Positions 43,541 through 52,259 of a stretch of 64,000 nucleotides of DNA are shown here, in pieces. Source of the DNA: Prosthecodimorpha staleyi (GTDB lineage: Bacteria; Pseudomonadota; Alphaproteobacteria; Rhizobiales; Ancalomicrobiaceae); the NCBI RefSeq assembly GCF_018729455.1, contig NZ_JAHHZF010000011.1, positions 1 to 64,000 on the forward strand, in the 5' to 3' direction. Numbering within the stretch: the first letter of the stretch is position 1; each line of letters opens with the position of its first letter. The position numbers were made by a program, and so were the translations under genes. The notes below the pieces were generated by a model. The model was given only the letters and a program-made list of their open reading frames with translations. It was not told the origin of the DNA and made no database searches.

Positions 43541-43701
43541 GGAGGAAGGCTCCTTATTTCGTGCGCGCGGGAGCATAGGGATGTGGCGGTCCCGGGACAA
43601 GAGACGCTGACGTCGTGGATCGTCGCGGAGATAGTCCCGCCATGCGGGAATGAATTCCGTCGGCGTCCGGGATGCTCTAAGCTTGACCGGCGGGAGGACC
43701 C

Positions 43702-43941
43702 ATGACGATGGAAGAACTGGTGCGGTCGAACGACATCGTCCTGATCACGACGGTGGATGCACTGCTCCAGGGCGCGGGCATCGCCCATCTCCTGCTCGAC
43801 ACCCATATGGCGACGCTGGAAGGGTCGCTCGGCATCCTGCCGCGGCGAATCCTGGTCGACAGCGACGAAATCGCCCGTGCCCGACGCATTCTGACCGATG
43901 CCGGCCTCGGCCACGAACTGCGTCCGGCGAAAAGCGAGTGA
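43702..43941 (+). CDS. DUF2007 family small protein
   Basis: A 79-residue DUF2007 protein (putative signal transducing protein family). It begins MEELVRSNDIVLITTVDALL, the typical first strand-helix unit, and has GILPRRILVDSDEIARARRIL as its second half (LPRRILVDSDEIARARRIL). GGGAGG precedes the ATG. Its stop overlaps the GTG start of the TrmN6-type methylase, a pairing often seen in alphaproteobacteria. Function unknown. Confidence 0.87.
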   Translation: MTMEELVRSNDIVLITTVDALLQGAGIAHLLLDTHMATLEGSLGILPRRILVDSDEIARARRILTDAGLGHELRPAKSE

Positions 43942-44882
43942 GCGCAGTGCCTGCATCCGCCATTGGGCTGCCGGCACCGAACAGTGCGCCATCCGGGGCG
44001 CCTGCCGGCGACCGGCGCGCGCATCCGCCGCCTCCCGGCGATCCCGCCACAACGCTCGACCGTTTCCTCGGCGGGCACCTGATCATCGAGCAGCCCGCAC
44101 GCGGGGCGCATCGGGCCGGGCTCGATGCCATCCTGCTGGCCGCGACCGTGCCGGCCGAGGCCCGCGGCCTGTTGGTCGATCTCGGGGCCGGTGTCGGCAC
44201 CGCCGGGCTCGCGGCCGGCCTGCGCGCGCCGGGCCTCGCCGTGCAGTTGGTCGAGCGCGACCCGGCGACCGCGCGGCTCGCCCGCGCCAATGCGGCGCGG
44301 CTGGTCGCGGGCGGGCGGACGGCGCCGATCGCAGTCATCGAGATCGACATTGCCGCCAAGGCATCCTTGCGCGAGGCCGCCGGGCTTGGGCGCGAAAGTG
44401 CCGACATCGTGATCATGAACCCGCCCTATTTCGCCCCGGGCCGGGTGCGCGCCTCGCCGGCCGGCGCCCGCGCCGCCGCCCATGTGCTGCCCGAAGCGGC
44501 CGGGCGGTCGGAATCCGACGGCGGCGGCCCGGCCCCCTCCCCGGCGCCCGGCGCGGCACGGCGGCAGGGTGACGGCGACGGGCTGGCGCTCTGGACGCGC
44601 GCGGCGGCCGCACTCGCCCGGCCGGACGGGATGCTGGCCCTGATCTTCCGGGGCGACGCGCTTAGCGACATTCTCGCCGCCCTCGACGGCCGCTTCGGTG
44701 CGCTCGCCATCCGGCCGATCCATCCGCGCGCCGAGGCGCCGGCGCACCGGCTCCTGGTCACCGGCCGCAAGGGCAGCCGCGCCGCTCCGGCGATCCTGCC
44801 CGGACTCGTGCTGCATCCGCCCGCGGGCAGCGACTACCTGCCCGGAGCGGATGCGATCCTGCGAGGCGAAGCGGGATTGTGA
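43938..44882 (+). CDS. tRNA1(Val) adenine-N6 methyltransferase family (TrmN6-like)
   Basis: A 314-residue SAM-dependent methylase. Motif I is LLVDLGAGVGTAGLA. The catalytic IVIMNPPYFAPG belongs to the N6-adenine tRNA group (Escherichia coli YfiC/TrmN6 methylates A37 of tRNA1-Val). GTG 43938 overlaps the DUF2007 stop. The first 35 residues are a Pro/Ala-rich extension, and about 50 residues inserted after the NPPYF motif are Gly/Pro-rich; both look like lineage-specific insertions in GC-rich DNA. Confidence 0.85.
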   Translation: MSAVPASAIGLPAPNSAPSGAPAGDRRAHPPPPGDPATTLDRFLGGHLIIEQPARGAHRAGLDAILLAATVPAEARGLLVDLGAGVGTAGLAAGLRAPGLAVQLVERDPATARLARANAARLVAGGRTAPIAVIEIDIAAKASLREAAGLGRESADIVIMNPPYFAPGRVRASPAGARAAAHVLPEAAGRSESDGGGPAPSPAPGAARRQGDGDGLALWTRAAAALARPDGMLALIFRGDALSDILAALDGRFGALAIRPIHPRAEAPAHRLLVTGRKGSRAAPAILPGLVLHPPAGSDYLPGADAILRGEAGL

Positions 44883-44957
44883 CGGGCGGGCCGGCGCCCG
44901 GCGAAGACTGGCGGCCGACGAGGGTCCGCGCGCGATCGCGAACCCTCAGGTCTCCGA

Positions 44958-46085
44958 TCAGCCGATCTTGACCGCCGACAGCAGGCGATCGAGCCCCGAC
45001 ATCAGCGCGATGGACGGCGACGGGGAGTGATTGCGATCGTAGTAGGGCATGTTCTTCGGGGCGTCCCAGTCGACCGCATAGGAATTGTCGGAAAGATATT
45101 CGCGGTTGGGTTCGTTGATCTCGTTTCTGGCCGCCATGTGCTTTTCGAAGGCGTCCTTGAGCTTGCCGAGCTTGCCCGACGGATTGGCCTGGTCGAATCC
45201 CTGGAGCTTGTCCTGCGCTTCCAGGTCGTCCAGGAACAGCGGCGCATGCTGGTCGTTCGGCGTCCGGATAAGGTAGTGCTGGGTTTGCTTTGAAGAACCG
45301 ATGGATTCCGGGTTGAACCAGCGCCGGTTCGCGATGTCGCAGAGGTCGTTGACCAGGTTGTCCCGATTCTGCGAGGTCTCGAAATCATGGAAGACCTTGT
45401 CGAGATCGGCCTTGCCGCCGAAGCTGTTCTTCGGGAACATGGCCTTGAGCAGGGACTTGGTGCCGTCGTCGAGCGGGCCGCCATTGTTGAGCGTGTCGAT
45501 GATCGCCAGCGCGGTGCCGGCGCCCAGTTCCGGAACGCAGAGCCCCTTCACCGCCAGGTCGACCTCGTCCGACTTCCTCCCGCTGTTGATCTGGCCGAAC
45601 GCGAAGGCGATCCCGGGGAGATTGTCCCTGAAGGCCGTGGTCAGGTCGCCGCCGTTCTGCAGCGACCGCGCCAGACCGTCGATGGAGCCGGCGATCCTCT
45701 CCGCGTCGTCCAGCTGCTGCTTGATCGCGATGACATCCTGGTTGGTCATCCGCGCGACGACATCGCCATTCTGGCTGACGAAGCGGCTCATCAACTGATC
45801 GGCCAGCGCCTGCACCTTCGGGTTCTTGCCCTGGACGTAGTTGTCGACGCTCTTCTTGACCTCAAGCGTGCCGGCGTCCTGGCGCTGCGGATTGCTCTTG
45901 TTGAAGAGCGACCGGAAGCCCCCCTTGTGGCCGTAGACCACGACGCCGCCCAGTCCATCGCTCTTGGCGCGGATATGGCCGTCGGCCTTCGATTGCGAGG
46001 CGACATTGGCGATGTCGCTGAAGGAGGCGACATTCTGGTTGCCGGTCGGCGTATGGGCGATGCGGCTGGTGTTCAGATTGACCAT
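44958..46085 (-). CDS. Candidate type III secretion effector, function unknown
   Basis: A 375-residue soluble protein without signal peptide or membrane helices. ATG 46085 has GGAGG eight bases before it. The first 35 residues (NLNTSRIAHTPTGNQNVASF) are rich in Asn, Thr and Ser and poor in charge, as in type III secretion signals. The rest is hydrophilic and helical, with a low-cysteine globular centre and a C-terminal Asp/Asn-rich region (NREYLSDNSYAVDWD). It lies 51 bases downstream of a CesT-like chaperone gene, the usual effector-chaperone layout. No known catalytic motif. Base composition is lower in GC than in the neighbours. The effector role rests on the chaperone and N-terminus only; no secretion apparatus is in the window. 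Confidence 0.6.
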   Translation of the reverse strand: MVNLNTSRIAHTPTGNQNVASFSDIANVASQSKADGHIRAKSDGLGGVVVYGHKGGFRSLFNKSNPQRQDAGTLEVKKSVDNYVQGKNPKVQALADQLMSRFVSQNGDVVARMTNQDVIAIKQQLDDAERIAGSIDGLARSLQNGGDLTTAFRDNLPGIAFAFGQINSGRKSDEVDLAVKGLCVPELGAGTALAIIDTLNNGGPLDDGTKSLLKAMFPKNSFGGKADLDKVFHDFETSQNRDNLVNDLCDIANRRWFNPESIGSSKQTQHYLIRTPNDQHAPLFLDDLEAQDKLQGFDQANPSGKLGKLKDAFEKHMAARNEINEPNREYLSDNSYAVDWDAPKNMPYYDRNHSPSPSIALMSGLDRLLSAVKIG

Positions 46086-46136
46086 GACGAGGTCCTCCAA
46101 GTCTCTGAAAGGTTCGATTGTCGGGGGCGGCCGGGC

Positions 46137-46592
46137 TCAGACCCGCATCACCATCTCGTCGCCGGAAAGCGGCTGCGCCGGTTCGGCCGGCGCGGTCAGC
46201 ACCGTGCGCCACTGCCCGGCGCGGGCGGCGAGCGCCGGCAGGCCGGCGGCCAGCGCGGCCTCTGCGCCCTGCAACGCGAAGGGAGCGGCGAGCGTGATCC
46301 GGGCACCGTCGGGCGACAGGCCGAAAGCCAGACCGCCGGTCGCCGCCGCCTCGCCGTTCATCGTCATCAGGAGACGGATCGTCTCGTCCGCCGACCCGGT
46401 CGCATCGGCCAGCGCGCCGGCATCGACCGTCGCATAGATCAGACCACGCTCGGCTTCGACCTGGATCGCCACTTCGGTCTCGGCGTCCAGTTCGACCACC
46501 CACAAGCCGGAGGTTTCATAGGCCGTGACGCTCTGCCAGCCAGCCGTTTCGGCCACCCGGGCCAGCATGATGCTTATGTCGTTCGGTCCCAT
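46137..46592 (-). CDS. CesT/Tir-type secretion chaperone
   Basis: A 151-residue acidic protein matching the layout of class I type III secretion chaperones: a short N-terminal helix, a beta-meander (TSGLWVVELDAETEVAIQVE), a central acidic helix region, then the typical LAFGLSPDGARITLAAPFAL strand pair and a C-terminal helix ending in AARAGQWRTVL. Such chaperones bind the N-terminal part of one effector in the cytoplasm. The downstream 375-residue protein would be its client. ATG 46592 is preceded by GAGGATGGGA. A palindrome 76 bases upstream may control the pair. Confidence 0.75.
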   Translation of the reverse strand: MGPNDISIMLARVAETAGWQSVTAYETSGLWVVELDAETEVAIQVEAERGLIYATVDAGALADATGSADETIRLLMTMNGEAAATGGLAFGLSPDGARITLAAPFALQGAEAALAAGLPALAARAGQWRTVLTAPAEPAQPLSGDEMVMRV

Positions 46593-46667
46593 GCCCGTCC
46601 CATCCTCTATTGGCGCTGACCGTCTCGCCGGCGTTTGACTTGCCCGGGGAGCATGACCGATGCACAA

Positions 46668-46679
46668 ATTGCATGCAAT
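46668..46679 (-). promoter_or_regulatory. Perfect 12-base palindrome upstream of the chaperone gene
   Basis: ATTGCATGCAAT lies in the only AT-rich part of the 370-base gap 46593-46962, 76 bases before the chaperone start. It looks like an operator. It resembles the ohr operator (10 of 12 positions), which may be chance. Nothing else in the gap is recognisable. Confidence 0.4.
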
Positions 46680-46962
46680 GATCATGTCCGTAATGAAGGG
46701 CCAGTCCACCCCGGTTCGTTTGTTTCGATCCCGCCATCCGGCGCCGCCTTGACGCGACTGCATTCGCTGTCGAGATCATGGAACATCTTGTCCCACGCAA
46801 GCGCGCATCCTGGTGTCATCGATATGACAGGCCGCGTCCAAGCCGGGTCCCGATGAAGCGTGAGCGGAGCAACCCGGTGGGCGCTTTGGGGCGTTCCAAG
46901 CCGGGCGGCAAAGGGCTACTCTCCCGCCCCATTCGCAGCATCGCCCGATCCGGGGGGACCCC

Positions 46963-47340
46963 ATGACTGACCGTTTGCTCGCCGCCACCCTCGTCCTGGC
47001 CGGCATCCTCGCCACCGCGGCCGGCGGGCCGGCCTTCGCCCAGTCGCTCGACGGGCGCTATTCCGGCGCCTCCTCGATCGCCGGCGGCACCGGCAAATGC
47101 TGGGGCAACGCGCCCGCCGACGCGATCGTCTCGGCCGGCACGGTGACGATCCGCTACGTCGCCTATGACGGCACCGATTCGCCCGTCGTCGCCACGATCG
47201 GCAAGGACGGCGCCTTCTCGGCCAGCCAGGCGATCCAGGGCGGCAAGACCGTCACCTATGCCGGCAAGGTCAACGGCCGCCGCGTGACGGCCAACTGGAA
47301 GGGCCCGGACTGCTACGGCACCCTCGACCTGTCGCGCTGA
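46963..47340 (+). CDS. Small secreted protein of unknown function
   Basis: A 125-residue exported protein. Signal peptide RLLAATLVLAGILATAAGGP with cleavage after AFA-Q. The mature domain of about 98 residues is beta-rich: LDGRYSGASSIAGG, VTIRYVAYDG, VTYAGKVNGRRVTANWKG. It has two cysteines (GKCWGN and PDCYGT) that could pair. The pattern suggests a small beta-barrel or lipocalin-like fold, not assignable further. GGGGGG precedes the ATG. Confidence 0.75.
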   Translation: MTDRLLAATLVLAGILATAAGGPAFAQSLDGRYSGASSIAGGTGKCWGNAPADAIVSAGTVTIRYVAYDGTDSPVVATIGKDGAFSASQAIQGGKTVTYAGKVNGRRVTANWKGPDCYGTLDLSR

Positions 47341-47399
47341 GGCTCGGGCAGCGATCCGCCGCCGCCGGATCGCCGGGACATCGCAGACAGTCCAAACAG

Positions 47400-47438
47400 A
47401 ACGGCCCCCGGCCTGAATCCTTCAGGGCGGGGGCCGTT
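47400..47438. terminator. Bidirectional terminator between convergent genes
   Basis: Arms AACGGCCCCCGGCCTGAA and TTCAGGGCGGGGGCCGTT pair over 18 bp with one mismatch around a 3-base loop. On the minus strand CTGTTTGG follows. It lies between the small secreted gene and the ETF-quinone oxidoreductase gene, which converge. Confidence 0.75.
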
Positions 47439-47479
47439 CGACGTTCATGGTCTCGCGCGCGCCGACCGGCGCCGCACCG

Positions 47480-49153
47480 TCACATGTTCGGATAGTTCGG
47501 GCCGCCGGCACCTTCCGGGGTGGTCCAGGTGATGTTCTGGTTCGGATCCTTGATGTCGCAGGTCTTGCAGTGGACGCAGTTCTGCGCGTTGATCACGAAG
47601 GTCGGCTCGCCGTTCTTCTCGACCCATTCGTAGACGCCGGCCGGGCAATAGCGGTTCGACGGCCCGCCATAGGTGCCGAGTTCGTCGGTACGCTGCAGCG
47701 ACAGGTCCTTGACCTTCAGGTGGATCGGCTGATCCTCCTCGTGGTTGGTGTTCGACAGGAACACCGAGGACAGTCGGTCGAAGGAAATCTTCCCGTCCGG
47801 CTTGGGATAGGCGATCTTCGGCATGGTCGCCGCCGGCGCCAGGCTGGCATAATCCGCCTTGCCGTGGCTCATCGTCCCGAACAGCGAAAAGCCGAACAGT
47901 TCGTTGGTCCACATGTCGAGCCCGCCGAGCGCGACGCCGGCAACCGTGCCCAGGCGCGACCAGAGCGGCTTGACGTTGCGCACCTTGTAGAGGTCGCGGC
48001 CGATATCACTGCCGCGCCACTCGGTCTCGATCTCGTGGACCTCATCATGGGCCCGGCCGGCGGCGAGCGCGTCGGCGATCTTCTCGGCGGCGAGCATGCC
48101 GGACAGCATCGCATTGTGACTGCCCTTGATGCGCGGCACGTTGACGAAGCCGGCCGAGCAGCCGAGCAGCGCGCCACCCGGGAAGGTCAGCTTCGGCACC
48201 GACTGCCAGCCGCCTTCGGTGATCGCGCGTGCCCCGTAGGAAACCCGCTTGGCGCCCTCGAAGATGTCGCGGATCGCCGGATGGGTCTTGAAGCGCTGGA
48301 ACTCCTCGAAGGGCGACAGCCAGGGATTCTTGTAGTTCAGGTGGACGACGAAGCCGACCACGATCTGGTTGTCTTCGAGGTGGTAGAGGAAGGATCCGCC
48401 GCCGGTCGACAGATCGAGCGGCCAGCCGAAGGAATGCTGCACCAGGCCGGGCTTGTGCTTGGCCGGGTCGACCACCCACAATTCCTTCAGGCCGATGCCG
48501 AACTTGGCCGGCTCGCGCCCCGCGGACAGGTCGTATTTCGAGATCAGTTGTTTGGCGAGCGAGCCGCGCACGCCCTCGGCGATCAGCGTATACTTGCCGA
48601 GCAGCGCCATGCCGCGGGTATAGCCGTCCTTCGGCTGGCCGTCGCGGCCGATGCCCATATCGCCGGTGGCGACGCCGATCACGGCGCCGGCCTCGTCATA
48701 GAGCACCTCGCTGGCGGCGAAGCCCGGATAGATCTCGACGCCCAGCGCCTCGGCCTTGGCGGCCAGCCAGCGGCAGACATTGCCGAGGCTCACGACATAG
48801 TTGCCGTGATTGTCCATCAGCTTCGGCATGGCGAAGTTGGGCAGGCGCAGGGAACCGGCCGGGCCGAGCAGCAGGAAGCGGTCCTCGGTGACCGGCGTCT
48901 TCAGCGGCGTGTCCTTCTCCGAACGCCAGTCCGGCAGCAGCCGGTCGAGCGCGATCGGGTCGATCACGGCGCCGGACAGGATATGGGCGCCGACCTCCGA
49001 GCCCTTCTCGAGCACGACGACGGAGATGTCCTCGCCGCGCGCCGCCGCCAGTTGCTTCAGCCGGATCGCCGCCGACAGGCCGGCCGGGCCGGCGCCGACG
49101 ATGACGACGTCGAATTCCATGCTCTCGCGCTCGGGAAGTTCCATCGCCGCCAT
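47480..49153 (-). CDS. Electron-transfer flavoprotein:ubiquinone oxidoreductase
   Basis: Passes electrons from ETF (fed by acyl-CoA and amine dehydrogenases) to ubiquinone at the membrane. The 557-residue protein begins with ELPERESMEFDVVIVGAG, has the FAD loop VGAGPAGLSAAI, and a C-terminal 4Fe-4S site with one cysteine in RYCPAGVYEW and three in NCVHCKTCDI. ATG 49153 is chosen because AAGGAG stands five bases before it. Upstream in-frame ATGs lack such a site. No ETF genes are adjacent. Confidence 0.95.
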   Translation of the reverse strand: MAAMELPERESMEFDVVIVGAGPAGLSAAIRLKQLAAARGEDISVVVLEKGSEVGAHILSGAVIDPIALDRLLPDWRSEKDTPLKTPVTEDRFLLLGPAGSLRLPNFAMPKLMDNHGNYVVSLGNVCRWLAAKAEALGVEIYPGFAASEVLYDEAGAVIGVATGDMGIGRDGQPKDGYTRGMALLGKYTLIAEGVRGSLAKQLISKYDLSAGREPAKFGIGLKELWVVDPAKHKPGLVQHSFGWPLDLSTGGGSFLYHLEDNQIVVGFVVHLNYKNPWLSPFEEFQRFKTHPAIRDIFEGAKRVSYGARAITEGGWQSVPKLTFPGGALLGCSAGFVNVPRIKGSHNAMLSGMLAAEKIADALAAGRAHDEVHEIETEWRGSDIGRDLYKVRNVKPLWSRLGTVAGVALGGLDMWTNELFGFSLFGTMSHGKADYASLAPAATMPKIAYPKPDGKISFDRLSSVFLSNTNHEEDQPIHLKVKDLSLQRTDELGTYGGPSNRYCPAGVYEWVEKNGEPTFVINAQNCVHCKTCDIKDPNQNITWTTPEGAGGPNYPNM

Positions 49154-49433
49154 CTCGCTCCGCTCCTTCGCGCTCGCCATCGGCCGCCCGGATCCTCCGG
49201 GACCCGCGCGACACGCCTGATCGTCAATCATGGGTCCGACGCCGGTTCTGTCCGCCCGGTCATTCCGTCCGGGCCGAACTGGCGCTAGTGTCCTGGTCGT
49301 CTTAGCGCATGTTCCGCCCGGACGGAATTCGTCCGATCGACCGGAAATCGGTTCGGTGGGCAGGTTCGAGCGCGTCCGGCACAGGCGGGGCGCCACGGGC
49401 GGGACAGCTTGATCGAAAGGGCGGACGTCCGAG

Positions 49434-50414
49434 GTGTCGGCAGGACTGGGGGCAGAGGGGATGGTCGACCGTGCCGCTTTGGCGGCGCTCATCGACTGGT
49501 ATGTCGCGGCCGGGGTCGATGTCGGCCTCGGCGAGGCGCCGTGCGACCGTTTCGCCGAGACCCGCGCCGAGTTGGAAGCCCGCCGCCAGCGCGCGGCCGC
49601 CCCGCCGCCGGCCGCCGTCCCGTCGCGGCCGGCCGCTGCCGCATCTAACTCCGGGGCCCCGACGGCCGATCGTTACGCCCCGCCGGCCGGGGGGCCGCCT
49701 CAGGGCGGGCGCCCGCCCGTGCCGATGCCGCCGGAGCGACCGCGATTCGACCCGCCGCCGCAGCCGGTGGCCCGACCTGCGCTCGGCGCCGGAGTTCCGG
49801 GCGACCAGACCGTCGCCGCGGCCCGCGAGGCGGCACGCGCGGCCGGGAGCCTTGAGGATTTGCGCGAAATCCTCGCCCGCTTCGAGGGCTGCAACCTGCG
49901 CCTGACCGCCAAGTCGCTGGTTTTTGCCGACGGCAATCCGGCCGGCCGGGTGATGTTCGTCGGCGAGGCCCCGGGCCGGGAGGAGGACGAGGCCGGCCTG
50001 CCCTTCGTCGGCCGCTCCGGACAGTTGCTCGACCGGATGATGAAGGCGATCGGGCTCGACCGGACCGGAGTCTACATCGCCAACGTGGTGCCCTGGCGAC
50101 CGCCCGGCAACCGCACGCCGACGCCGCAGGAGACCGAGATCTGCCGGCCGTTCATCGCCCGGCAGATCGAACTGGCCGACCCGGACGTGCTGGTCTTTCT
50201 CGGCGGCGCTTCCGCCGCGGCCCTCGCCGGCACCACCGAGGGCATCACGCGGCTGCGCGGGCGCTGGCTCGACTACGACACCGGCCGGCGCCGCATCCGG
50301 GCGCTGGCCACCCTGCACCCGGCCTATCTCCTGCGGCAGCCCTTGCAGAAGCGGCTCGCCTGGCGCGACTTCCTGGCCCTGCGCCGCGCGCTCGACGACG
50401 GCGTGCCCACATAG
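49434..50414 (+). CDS. Uracil-DNA glycosylase family protein (family 4/5-like)
   Basis: A 326-residue base-excision repair protein. The glycosylase domain occupies about residues 125-315: motif A GEAPGREEDEAGLPFVG, VYIANVVPWRPPGNRTPT, VLVFLGGASAAAL and the C-terminal LATLHPAYLLRQP. The first 120 residues are a Pro/Ala-rich low-complexity extension. Only two cysteines lie in the domain (EGCNLR, EICRPF), so the four-cysteine iron-sulfur site of classical family 4 is not complete. It starts at GTG 49434; ATG 49461 is a possible alternative. Divergent from the ETF-quinone oxidoreductase. Confidence 0.85.
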   Translation: MSAGLGAEGMVDRAALAALIDWYVAAGVDVGLGEAPCDRFAETRAELEARRQRAAAPPPAAVPSRPAAAASNSGAPTADRYAPPAGGPPQGGRPPVPMPPERPRFDPPPQPVARPALGAGVPGDQTVAAAREAARAAGSLEDLREILARFEGCNLRLTAKSLVFADGNPAGRVMFVGEAPGREEDEAGLPFVGRSGQLLDRMMKAIGLDRTGVYIANVVPWRPPGNRTPTPQETEICRPFIARQIELADPDVLVFLGGASAAALAGTTEGITRLRGRWLDYDTGRRRIRALATLHPAYLLRQPLQKRLAWRDFLALRRALDDGVPT

Positions 50415-50551
50415 GGGGCACATTCGCGCAAAACGCGTAAAATGCCGTCGATTTCGGTTATGGTTTCTTGCAGGTTTCCGGTCAGTCTCGAACACGGGGA
50501 TGAGGGCTTGCGCGCCGCACGAAGGTTCGGCGCCGGGAAAGGCCTGCAACC

Positions 50552-50836
50552 ATGTCGATCACTGCGCTCGGATCGTCCTTCGGCTATATTCCGCCCGCCG
50601 CCGCCGTGCGCGAGACCGCGCCGGCCAGCGAGACCAGCGAAAGCACCGCGAGCCGTCTCGTCGAGCAGGCGCAATCGATCGCCAGCGGGCCGGTGATCAA
50701 CACGACGACGCCGTTCCAGCGCCTGATGGACCGGATGGCGGCCGCCCAGGTCTCGATCCAAGAACGCGTCGGCGGCGAGCCGGAGCGCCCCGGCACCGCC
50801 GTCAAGGCCTACGAGGCGGCGGCCCGAAGCGGCTAG
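50552..50836 (+). CDS. Small protein of unknown function
   Basis: A 94-residue protein starting SITALGSSFGYIPPAAA, with a Ser/Thr/Glu-rich middle (SETSESTAS), an amphipathic helix (FQRLMDRMAAAQVSIQERV) and an Ala-rich end. GGGAAAGG precedes the ATG at 50552. It has no signal peptide or membrane helix. Its composition resembles small flagellar or secreted-apparatus accessory proteins but matches none I know. Confidence 0.55.
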   Translation: MSITALGSSFGYIPPAAAVRETAPASETSESTASRLVEQAQSIASGPVINTTTPFQRLMDRMAAAQVSIQERVGGEPERPGTAVKAYEAAARSG

Positions 50837-50921
50837 CGGCCCGATCGAGACGGATGGTCCCGACCGTCTCGTGAATCCGAACCGCCGACGGGCTTCTGCA
50901 AGACACTCCGAACTCGACATT

Positions 50922-51010
50922 CTGTCATCCCCGGGCTTGTCCCGGAGATCCAGTGCAATGGCCGAGCCCTTGAAAGGCCTGGATCCCCGGGACAAGCCCG
51001 GGGATGACAG
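50922..51010. repeat. Long inverted repeat (about 31-bp arms)
   Basis: The arm CTGTCATCCCCGGGCTTGTC with continuation CCGGAGATCCAG pairs with CTGGATCCCCGGGACAAGCC and GGGGATGACAG (50979-51010), with one mismatch over about 31 bp around a 27-base loop. This is a common intergenic palindrome type in Hyphomicrobiales. It lies just after the small gene at 50552. Confidence 0.8.
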
Positions 51011-51078
51011 AGTTGAAATTGCCTGCTTCCGATCGCGTTCCGATGCGCCCTTCAACGAGCCGATGGCTCCTTGACCAC

Positions 51079-51191
51079 TGGAGCATTTCCGGATCGGATG
51101 GAATCATCCGATCCGGAAATGCTCCAGCATCAACACCTTGAGCCAATCCTTTTCGTCTGGATCGCTTCGATCCAGACGGGACAGGCTCTAG
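51079..51191 (+). repeat. 115-bp palindromic repeat, copy 1
   Basis: It consists of a hairpin GGAGCATTTCCGGATCGGAT / ATCCGATCCGGAAATGCTCC (51080-51125), the spacer CATCAACACCTTGAGCCAAT, and a second hairpin GTCTGGATCG-CTT-CGATCCAGAC ending in CAGGCTCTAG. A nearly identical copy lies in reverse orientation at 56953-57070. The gap 50837-51325 contains only this repeat and the preceding one. Confidence 0.85.
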
Positions 51192-51325
51192 CCGGAGCGC
51201 CATGCCGCCGATGGGGCGCCGCAGGCCGATGCCCTCCGGCCGATATCCGTCGTCACCGCCGGCCCGGGGTGGCGGACAGGCGCGCTCGGCCCTATCTTCG
51301 GTGGCAAGAGCTACCGCGAGGTCCG

Positions 51326-52189
51326 ATGAACGTTCTGCAGTCCGTGCGCGATTTTGCGAAATCGCTGATACCTGCCCGTTTTCGCCGCGACATCGTCACC
51401 ATTCCGGTCGTGCGGCTGGCGGGGCCGATCGGCATGCCGGGCGGTTTCGGCGCCAGTCTCTCGATCGGCAACGTGGCGACGCGACTGGAGGCCGCCTTCT
51501 CGATCGCCCGCGCGCCGGCCGTGGCGATCATCGTCAACTCGCCCGGCGGCTCGCCCGTGCAGGCGCGGCTGATCTACGAGCGCATCCGCGCGCTCGCCGA
51601 CGAAGAGGACAAGAAAGTTCTGGTCTTCATCGAGGATGCCGGCGCCTCGGGCGGCTATATGATCGCCTGCGCGGGCGACGAGATCATCGCCGATCCGTCC
51701 TCGATCGTCGGCTCGATCGGCGTCGTCTCGGCGAGCTTCGGCTTCGTCGGACTGCTCGACCGCCTCGGCGTCGAGCGCCGCGTGCATACGGCCGGCGAGA
51801 ACAAGGCGATCCTCGATCCGTTCCGGCCAGAGCGGCCGGAAGACATCGCCCATCTCCACCAGTTGCAGAAGGAGGTCCACGAGACCTTCATCGACATGGT
51901 GCGCGAGCGGCGCGGCTCGCGGCTGAAGCATGACGAGGATCTGTTCACGGGCCTGTTCTGGACCGGCAAGCGCGGGCTCGAACTCGGCCTCGTCGACCGG
52001 CTCGGCGACCTGCGCGGCACGCTCAGGGAGCGCTACGGCGAGACCGTCCGCATCAGGCTGATCGGGGAGCCGCGCGGCCTGACCATCCGCCGCGGCGGCA
52101 GCGACGGCGTGCGCCTGCCGGCCGGCCTCGCCGCGGAAGCCCTGGCGACGTTGGAAGCGCGGGCATTGTGGGCACGCTACGGACTGTGA
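51326..52189 (+). CDS. Signal-peptide-peptidase-like protease, S49 family (SohB/SppA type)
   Basis: A 287-residue S49 serine protease. The catalytic Ser108 is in DAGASGGYM and Lys160 in AGENKAILD; their 52-residue separation is that of the single-domain SppA/SohB group. IIVNSPGGSPVQA forms the oxyanion region. It lacks an obvious transmembrane anchor, having only a short N-terminal helix, so it may be soluble or peripherally bound. ATG 51326 has GCGAGG upstream. In several Hyphomicrobiales a gene of this type lies close to the glycyl-tRNA synthetase genes; here glyQ is 5 kb away. Confidence 0.88.
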   Translation: MNVLQSVRDFAKSLIPARFRRDIVTIPVVRLAGPIGMPGGFGASLSIGNVATRLEAAFSIARAPAVAIIVNSPGGSPVQARLIYERIRALADEEDKKVLVFIEDAGASGGYMIACAGDEIIADPSSIVGSIGVVSASFGFVGLLDRLGVERRVHTAGENKAILDPFRPERPEDIAHLHQLQKEVHETFIDMVRERRGSRLKHDEDLFTGLFWTGKRGLELGLVDRLGDLRGTLRERYGETVRIRLIGEPRGLTIRRGGSDGVRLPAGLAAEALATLEARALWARYGL

Positions 52190-52259
52190 CCGTCCCGGAC
52201 CATCCAGAATTCGCCGCAGTCGGGGTCCAGCCTGCCGGCACCTTCATGAGGGTAAGCCC

